NCBI GenBank assembly: GCA_030753015.1
Contig: JASMDC010000068.1
Span: 1 to 9,767 of the forward strand
Direction of reading: 5' to 3'
DNA length: 9,767 nt
DNA from: Candidatus Undinarchaeales archaeon
GTDB lineage: Archaea; SpSt-1190; JASMDC01
This document shows, one piece after another, positions 5,659 through 9,767 of the stretch (position 1 is the first letter of the stretch; every line of letters starts with the position of its first letter). The notes beneath the pieces were generated by a model. That model was given only the letters and a program-made list of their open reading frames with translations, did not search any database and was not told where the DNA came from. The translations under genes and the position numbers were made by a program.

Positions 5659-6637
5659 ACATTACCACTCCTCGGTTCAGTTCTTCTTCGAACTCGGTCA
5701 TATTAATTTCTTTACTGGATGACATGATCAAGGGTATTACTCGTATTCCAGTTCTTTCAAGCGTGCTACGGGCAATGGTATCTATACGCGATCCCAGCTT
5801 CTTGTCATCAATGAACACAGCAAGGTCTACATCGCTCTTCAGATTTTCCTCACTTCTGGCAACGCTTCCGAAGAGGATGATTCTTCTTACTCCTTTCAAC
5901 ACTTTAGCCTTTTGTGTAAAGAATTCAGCTGCCATTCTGTGTGGCGACGTTCTGATATCAAGGATCTTCTTTACTTCCTCGAGAAATGGTGTCGAGCTGT
6001 TCAACTTGCATGCTACTGCTTGTCCGATTCTTTCTTTCATTACAACGCCGGCGGAATACAGGTCCTCGACAAAGCGCCAGACCGTAGGATATGGTTTGTT
6101 GGATAGCTTGGCAAGCTCTCTGATAGTAAATGATCTTGAGGGGTACTTGAGAAGTAGGATGACGACCTCTTTGTGCTTGGATATCTTGGCTAAGGTCGTA
6201 TGACGCAGGTATTTGCTCGTCTTCTCCTCCCTTCTCCTATTCACATTACTCTGTATTCTTGTATGGATCGAGATGCGAGGCGTCTTCATCTCTGCCTTCA
6301 CAGATAAATAGACCTCATTGTCCACTTCCATCAATCCAAGTCCGAGACCTTTGATAATTGATCGTATTCGATTTGAGGAGCGGCTTGAAGGTAATGCAAG
6401 ATAGGAAAAATGGGAACCGGCAGAATGATCGATGGCCCTGGCGATTCCCGAATGGATGTTACCCATCCCGCCCTTCACTTCTATCATGATAATGCTGTCG
6501 TCCTTTGAAGCCACGATGTCGGGAATACTACCTTTTACCTTCACCGTTTCCATTATCGAGTGACCAGTGCTGACAAGATACTCTTGCACTATCTCCTTTA
6601 CTTCTTGTTCGGCAAGAGTATAATTTAGGTTTTTCAT
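5642..6637 (-). CDS. PD-(D/E)XK nuclease-like / winged-helix / MNT nucleotidyltransferase fusion
   Basis: 331 residues in three parts. Residues ~8-115: a restriction-endonuclease-like fold with I38-P39-D40 and, after a strand, E53-V54-K55, the PD-(D/E)XK active site. Residues ~152-213: a winged helix, FTIRELAKLSNKPYPTVWRFVEDLYSAGVV (170-199) being the helix-turn-helix. Residues ~248-331: a minimal nucleotidyltransferase with G257-S258 and D269-x-D271 (FGSVARSEENLKSDVDLAVF), two of the metal ligands; a third aspartate is not obvious. MNT beside HEPN is a known toxin-antitoxin layout in which MNT is the antitoxin, and an attached winged helix fits an autoregulator. The added nuclease-like domain is unusual to my knowledge. 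Start ATG 6637 is about 26 bases after a TATA box, so the message is probably leaderless. Clearly AT-rich against the flanks. Confidence 0.85.
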   Translation of the reverse strand: MKNLNYTLAEQEVKEIVQEYLVSTGHSIMETVKVKGSIPDIVASKDDSIIMIEVKGGMGNIHSGIARAIDHSAGSHFSYLALPSSRSSNRIRSIIKGLGLGLMEVDNEVYLSVKAEMKTPRISIHTRIQSNVNRRREEKTSKYLRHTTLAKISKHKEVVILLLKYPSRSFTIRELAKLSNKPYPTVWRFVEDLYSAGVVMKERIGQAVACKLNSSTPFLEEVKKILDIRTSPHRMAAEFFTQKAKVLKGVRRIILFGSVARSEENLKSDVDLAVFIDDKKLGSRIDTIARSTLERTGIRVIPLIMSSSKEINMTEFEEELNRGVVMYERAS

Positions 6638-6682
6638 ATTGGATAATATTATCCATTACTAAAATATATAGTTATCCATTTC
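6638..6682 (-). promoter_or_regulatory. Promoter and palindromic operator of the nuclease/MNT-HEPN operon
   Basis: On the minus strand the TATA element is TATATATTTT (about 6661-6670), placing initiation near 6640, at the start codon. TGGATAATATTATCCA (6640-6655) is a perfect 16-base palindrome between the TATA box and the ATG. Its half-site TTATCCATT (6649-6657, plus strand) recurs at 6672-6680 on the far side of the TATA box, 23 bases away. A dimer bound here would cover the whole core promoter. The winged-helix domain of the first gene is the obvious candidate binder. Confidence 0.65.
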
Positions 6683-6714
6683 CAAATCAGAATATGGTTG
6701 GCTGATATCAGCTA

Positions 6715-6857
6715 ATGGTCGAGCCCTCCCCAGACGCGGCCCCGCCTAGCGATTCTCAATCGACGTGAGGATCACAAGTCTTCAGAAGATGCGGGGCCGT
6801 GTACACGAAGGGCCGCGCCACGCGGCCCGAAGTCGGGGACGTTATGTTTTGTTATGT
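6715..6857 (+). repeat. Structured intergenic repeat, copy 3 (subtype B)
   Basis: Central stem of 12 pairs: ACGCGGCCCCGC (6734-6745) with GCGGGGCCGTGT (6791-6802). Loop hairpin GATTCTC (6751-6757) / GAGGATC (6767-6773). Second stem TCCCC (6727-6731) / GGGGA (6835-6839). The side hairpin is replaced by a perfect 8-pair stem, GGGCCGCG (6810-6817) / CGCGGCCC (6821-6828). GTTATGTG (6851-6858) repeats the end of copy 4, but a 5' partner is not clear, so the outer boundary is uncertain. Copies 2 and 3 are direct repeats about 1.73 kb apart enclosing the MNT-HEPN module. This copy is the main content of the gap 6638-6946. Confidence 0.75.
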
Positions 6858-6902
6858 GGCCCACTACCTCTTCTTTACACAACCCCGGTGATTGTGATTA
6901 CG

Positions 6903-6936
6903 ACGTATGCCTACCGGAAGCCTTCCGATGATACGT
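6903..6936. other. Two-level inverted repeat downstream of the MerR gene
   Basis: ACGTAT (6903-6908) pairs with ATACGT (6931-6936), and inside it CGGAAG (6915-6920) and CTTCCG (6922-6927) form a palindrome around one base. It ends ten bases after the MerR stop codon. It could protect or end that message, but no T-run follows on the minus strand. Confidence 0.35.
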
Positions 6937-6946
6937 GGGCTTCGGA

Positions 6947-7795
6947 CTATCCAGTCTCCGGCGTCTCCACTACGGGGAACTGGACCTCTGTCATGAGCTC
7001 TTCCTCGGGGACCTCGTTGGGGTTGTTGATGTACAGCTCGCGGTACGGAAGTACGAGCGTCAGGCCCTTCTCGGCAGCGAACTGCAAGACCGCGGCGTAC
7101 GCCTTGTCGATGTCCCGATAGGGCCCCTTGTGGATGACCGATATGGCCCTTACCCGCGGCAGCGTCTTGATCTCGATGGAGGGTTCGTCGACCGTGATCC
7201 CTCCGGAGATGGGCACAGCCACCCCGATGTCCGCATCGGTCTCCTTGTACTCCTCATCATGACCTAGCATCATGACGGGGCCCGTTATCCGCACGTTGTT
7301 ACGCTGGTTGTCGGGGTTGAAGACCACGTCCATCAGCTCCTCGGCGAGCTTCCCGACGGTCGTCTCGTAGCTCCCTTTTTCGCGCTTGCTCACGACCCGT
7401 GTCTCGGGCACGTCCTTAATTACCGGTTCTGGTACCTTCATGTTCAACACATCCAGCATCCGGTCGGTGGACGACAGTGCCTCCTTGACATCCTCTAGCC
7501 GTTCGAGCTCCGCACCGAGTTCCGTGCGCCTCTGGCGGCGCAGCACCTCGAGCACGTCCCACTCACTCCGCTCCTCGGCGTCGAGGAACGTCGCGATCTC
7601 GTCCAGGCCGAATCCCAGCCGTGCGAGGTTCTTGATCCTGATCCCCCGTTCGATCTGAGGGATCGTGTAATACCGGTACCCTGTGAAAGGGTTCTTTGCC
7701 GCCGGCTCCAGGAGGCCTTTCCTGTCGTACAGGCGCAGCGCCTTCTGTGAGAGGCGGGTCATCAGCGAGAACCTGCTGATCGGTATCTTGTCCAC
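6947..7795 (-). CDS. MerR-type regulator with GyrI-like ligand-binding domain
   Basis: 282 residues with the GTG start at 7795. Residues 2-71 are the MerR winged helix: ISRFSLMTRLSQKALRLYDR then KGLLEPA, GYRYYT and a second helix RIKNLARLGFGLDEIATFL. Residues ~80-118 form the coiled-coil dimer helix (RRQRRTELGAELERLEDV). Residues ~126-277 match the GyrI-like/AraC effector-binding fold of BmrR, BltR and TipAL: HKGPYRDIDKAY (222-233), PYRELYINNPNEVPEEELMT (250-269) and EVQFPV. Such proteins bind bulky, often cationic, compounds and switch on efflux genes; no transporter lies beside this one, so its target is elsewhere or itself. In-frame GTG 7801 and TTG 7810 are also possible; 7795 gives the standard MerR beginning. 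GC-rich like the main chromosome. Confidence 0.88.
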   Translation of the reverse strand: MDKIPISRFSLMTRLSQKALRLYDRKGLLEPAAKNPFTGYRYYTIPQIERGIRIKNLARLGFGLDEIATFLDAEERSEWDVLEVLRRQRRTELGAELERLEDVKEALSSTDRMLDVLNMKVPEPVIKDVPETRVVSKREKGSYETTVGKLAEELMDVVFNPDNQRNNVRITGPVMMLGHDEEYKETDADIGVAVPISGGITVDEPSIEIKTLPRVRAISVIHKGPYRDIDKAYAAVLQFAAEKGLTLVLPYRELYINNPNEVPEEELMTEVQFPVVETPETG

Positions 7796-7820
7796 TGACA
7801 CGATGCACAATGATTATGAG

Positions 7821-7840
7821 GGATTTTAAGTATATGAACC
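7821..7840 (-). promoter_or_regulatory. Probable promoter of the MerR gene
   Basis: Read on the minus strand, CATATACTTAAAAT (about 7823-7836) is a TATA-like element whose usual spacing puts the start of transcription at about 7800-7808, so the message would be leaderless and begin at one of the GTG/TTG codons there. The spacer has the normal archaeal length, so there is no sign of the stretched spacing used by bacterial MerR promoters. From 7841 to 7958 I see no gene or clear signal. Confidence 0.4.
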
Positions 7841-7958
7841 GTCGCAGTCTGCCCCGGGGGAGGGTTCTACCACGCACCCGCCTGCATACATCCCATGAAT
7901 GATGCCGAGCACGTTGATGAAGTGGTGGACCTGCGGTAGTGGCTAGAGTGGGGGCAAG

Positions 7959-8100
7959 GTCACATAACGGAAAAGCACTCGCCTGACGCGCCTCCGCCTG
8001 GAGATCTCAAGCATCGTTCAAGGAGACTGGCTCACGCCTCTCGGATACGTGTTGGTGGAGCGCTGAAGGCGCGGAACCGCGAGTGCGGTAGTTATGTGAC
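7959..8100 (+). repeat. Structured intergenic repeat, copy 4 (subtype A, best preserved)
   Basis: Bounded by perfect 10-base inverted repeats GTCACATAAC (7959-7968) and GTTATGTGAC (8091-8100). Inside is a second perfect stem GCACTCGC (7975-7982) / GCGAGTGC (8079-8086). The central stem GACGCG (7985-7990) / CGTGTT (8048-8053), with flanking CC/GG pairs around a bulged T, is followed by two mismatches and TCCG (7993-7996) / CGGA (8042-8045). A side hairpin is GCGC-TGAAG-GCGC (8060-8072). This is the reference copy for the element's limits, 142 bases. It is the main content of the gap between the MerR start and 8201; 8101-8200 shows no gene I can support. Confidence 0.8.
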
Positions 8101-8200
8101 GAGACAATACAAAGTATGGTCGAGCTTGAGTTGAAAAAGGCTAGAATACCACGGCTCAAGAATCGTGCCACTTTTACAGTCAATTCCTTTAACGATTTTT

Positions 8201-8740
8201 TCATTTGTTAATTGCACATACGGTCATATTCTTCGAGAAATACACGATCGAAAATAGAAGGATCATTATTGAAAGAATGGACAACTCCAGGCCACTGAAG
8301 GGCAGAACGGAAATACTTGCAGCGCCTAGGCCAAGGAGCGGGACCAATCCGATCCCGCACGCAGCACATCCCGGCGCAATGACCCCAAGGAAAACACCGA
8401 GTGATGGTATCAACCCAGCACTCCACCCGAATCCGGATCCCAATAGCAATGCCTTGTAGGCTATCATACTGAAGAGCATGCCGACCAGAGTGCTCGTTGC
8501 GATGAGCGCGAGATGCGAAAGCGTTCCAATCGTGCCCCCATATCCCGCTATCAGCGTGAGATAGAACCGAAAGACGCCGAGGATCCCGAGGGTCGCATAT
8601 GTTGAAGGGAATCCGGTCAGGTGGGGAATAAGAGCGTTAAATGCGTAGAACGCGGCCGCTATCAGGAACGCAAGGAGTGAGAACCTCCGCTTCCCAAAGA
8701 CCAGGATCAGGTTCTCAATGGCGAGGCTCGGCACGTTCAT
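8201..8740 (-). CDS. Six-helix membrane protein with a CAAC motif, redox partner candidate
   Basis: 179 residues, nearly all hydrophobic, with about six membrane segments (roughly 21-40, 50-66, 74-96, 108-122, 128-148, 150-168). The one striking motif is P-G-C-A-A-C-G-I-G at 123-131, at the edge of helices 4 and 5; the paired cysteines C125 and C128 could form a disulfide in the membrane. The start ATG 8740 follows GTGAT and GGAGGG; the frame stays open upstream but reads as low-quality sequence. It lies 56 bases after the DsbA-like gene on the same strand, so the two are probably co-transcribed. A role in passing electrons to or from the DsbA-like protein, as DsbB or CcdA do in bacteria, is inferred from motif and neighbour. 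I recognise no named family. Confidence 0.7.
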   Translation of the reverse strand: MNVPSLAIENLILVFGKRRFSLLAFLIAAAFYAFNALIPHLTGFPSTYATLGILGVFRFYLTLIAGYGGTIGTLSHLALIATSTLVGMLFSMIAYKALLLGSGFGWSAGLIPSLGVFLGVIAPGCAACGIGLVPLLGLGAASISVLPFSGLELSILSIMILLFSIVYFSKNMTVCAINK

Positions 8741-8796
8741 CCCTCCATCACGATGTATTGCTGTATCGCATTCGACCAAAGCTCGAGAGGTCGTGC

Positions 8797-9675
8797 TTAG
8801 GAATCCCCACCCCGTTCGGTGCAATTCCCATCCTTGCACGTTAATCCCTCCGGGCAGGGCTGGCATTCCTCCACGACGATGGACACGCAAGAGCTCTCAA
8901 CGGTCCCAGGGAGCTTGCACGTGGGCGTCATCTCCGTGGTACACGTCTCGTCCGTGCGCGAGCGGGAGCAGTACGGGCCCAGCGTCATCCCTTTCCGGCA
9001 GTCCGCATCGCTCGTGCATGTGGTGTTCTGCGATGCATTGATGGTGAAGTCCTTTTTTAGCTCGGCCTCGATCAGCTGTCGGAAGGCTGCGAGGGGCTGG
9101 GCCCCTGCCAAGAGGTGCCCGTTTATCGTGAACGTCGGCGTTCCCCTCACGCCCAGGGCCCGTGCATCCTGTAGGCTCTTCTCGACCTTGGTCATCTGGT
9201 CCGGATCATCGAGGCAGCGGGAGAACGCATCCGCGTCCAGGCCCATGTTCCCGGCCCAGGACACGATGTTCGGACGCGTGATGTTCCTACTGTTGGCGAA
9301 AAGGATATCGTGGTACTCGTAGTACCTCCCCTGCTCCCCCGCGCAGTGAGCAGCGACCGCAGCGCTCCTGGCCTCCTTGTGAATCTCTAGCGGGAAGTCC
9401 TTGAAGATGAACCTGACCTTGCCGTTATCGACGTATTCCTCGCGAATGGACGGCAGGGTCTCAATAGTGAACTTCTTACAGAATGGGCATTGGTAATCAC
9501 TGTATTCGATAAAAGTAACGGGTGCGTCGGGATCTCCAAGCATGGCGTAATCTTCTGCGTTCACCGTGATGGTAGCATCCTTCTGACTACAACCCCCCAA
9601 TAAGACGGCCAGTAGAAGCAGGAATACAACTGAATTGCTCATTCTGGAGATCATCGGAGTGAACGATCGAGGCAT
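8797..9675 (-). CDS. DsbA-like thioredoxin-fold lipoprotein with cysteine-rich C-terminal domain
   Basis: 292 residues. A lipoprotein-type signal (SVVFLLLLAVLLGGC, Cys29) anchors it outside the membrane. Residues ~50-215 are a DsbA/DSBA-like thioredoxin fold: VTFIEYSDYQCPFCKKF with the CPFC active site at 63-66, a helical insert, and the cis-proline loop VRGTPTFTINGHLLAG (P180). Such proteins oxidise or isomerise disulfides in exported proteins. Residues 220-285 add ten cysteines in EGF- or TIL-like spacing, a tail not usual for DsbA proteins. The ATG at 9675 fits a TATA box about 29 bases upstream, giving a leaderless message; later ATGs at 9654 and 9642 still keep the signal peptide, while one at 9720 lies upstream of the TATA. 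It is first in a likely operon with the CAAC membrane protein. Confidence 0.87.
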   Translation of the reverse strand: MPRSFTPMISRMSNSVVFLLLLAVLLGGCSQKDATITVNAEDYAMLGDPDAPVTFIEYSDYQCPFCKKFTIETLPSIREEYVDNGKVRFIFKDFPLEIHKEARSAAVAAHCAGEQGRYYEYHDILFANSRNITRPNIVSWAGNMGLDADAFSRCLDDPDQMTKVEKSLQDARALGVRGTPTFTINGHLLAGAQPLAAFRQLIEAELKKDFTINASQNTTCTSDADCRKGMTLGPYCSRSRTDETCTTEMTPTCKLPGTVESSCVSIVVEECQPCPEGLTCKDGNCTERGGDS

Positions 9676-9700
9676 ACTAGAGTTATTGCATAACCTGGAA

Positions 9701-9710
9701 TAAAAATATT
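9701..9710 (-). promoter_or_regulatory. TATA box of the DsbA-like gene
   Basis: On the minus strand AATATTTTTA reads at 9710-9701, placing initiation near 9678, just before ATG 9675. This favours that start codon. Upstream, ATCAATTCA occurs twice as a direct repeat (9736-9744 and 9756-9764), 20 bases apart; its meaning is unknown. Confidence 0.45.
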
Positions 9711-9767
9711 GGAGTTTCAAAAAAGATACTAACTGATCAATTCATCGCCGTTTCCATCAATTCACCT

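Noticed and set aside
4373-8100. CRISPR array
   Set aside because: There are four repeats but they are 120-145 bases long, diverged, separated by whole genes, and there are no uniform spacers or cas genes.
7959-8100. tRNA or known small stable RNA
   Set aside because: No T-loop GGTTCRA box or acceptor/CCA pattern, and the multi-stem arrangement does not match tRNA, 5S rRNA, RNase P or SRP RNA as I know them.
8007-8204. A 65-codon minus-strand frame starting with ATGA overlap at the stop of the CAAC membrane protein gene
   Set aside because: Its second half runs through structured repeat copy 4, no ribosome site is seen, and the sequence has no recognisable domain. The overlap is probably chance.
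8741-8890. 50-codon N-terminal extension of the CAAC membrane protein, overlapping the DsbA-like gene
   Set aside because: Composition is not protein-like and ATG 8740 has a ribosome site just upstream.
9736-9764. Direct repeat ATCAATTCA twice upstream of the DsbA-like promoter
   Set aside because: Only nine AT-rich bases at the window edge; too short to claim as an operator without the upstream sequence.

Overview
The window looks like chromosomal DNA of a GC-rich archaeon. TATA boxes lie about 25-30 bases before start codons, several genes appear leaderless, and the clearest ribosome binding site is GGTGAT. The transporter and regulators are of types common in Euryarchaeota. A Methanomassiliicoccales/Thermoplasmatota-like methanogen would fit, but no marker gene here fixes the lineage.

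Layout. 1-77: the end of an IS200/IS605-type tnpB with its right-end hairpin. 89-2845 (minus): a molybdate/tungstate ABC importer (binding protein, permease, ATPase) in one tightly overlapping operon. 2902-4260 (plus): a divergent secreted or membrane-anchored protein that probably lost its last ~40 codons to a frameshift. 4695-4976 (plus): a small zinc-ribbon protein with a highly charged tail. 5278-6637 (minus): an AT-rich two-gene module. Its upstream gene fuses a PD-(D/E)XK nuclease-like domain, a winged helix and a minimal nucleotidyltransferase (MNT), and overlaps a HEPN-domain gene. 6947-7795 (minus): a MerR-type regulator with a GyrI-like ligand domain. 8201-9675 (minus): a DsbA-like lipoprotein with a cysteine-rich tail, followed by a small membrane protein with a CAAC motif, probably an envelope thiol-redox pair.

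The least expected structure is not a gene. Each of the four long gaps between 4261 and 8200 contains exactly one copy of a ~120-145-base element, always in the same orientation (near 4373, 4979, 6715 and 7959). All four share a long central stem and conserved boxes. Three also have outer stems that pair well but differ in sequence, as expected if structure is selected. The elements separate the zinc-ribbon gene, the nuclease/MNT-HEPN module and the MerR gene, so the stretch reads like a row of gene cassettes bounded by structured repeats. The alternatives are a family of structured RNAs or a non-autonomous (MITE-like) mobile element.

Regulation is visible at two places. A shared TATA between modA and the gene at 2902 is flanked by two different palindromes. 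A 16-base palindrome lies between the TATA box and the start codon of the nuclease/MNT gene, with another half-site just beyond the TATA, as expected for autorepression by its winged-helix domain.
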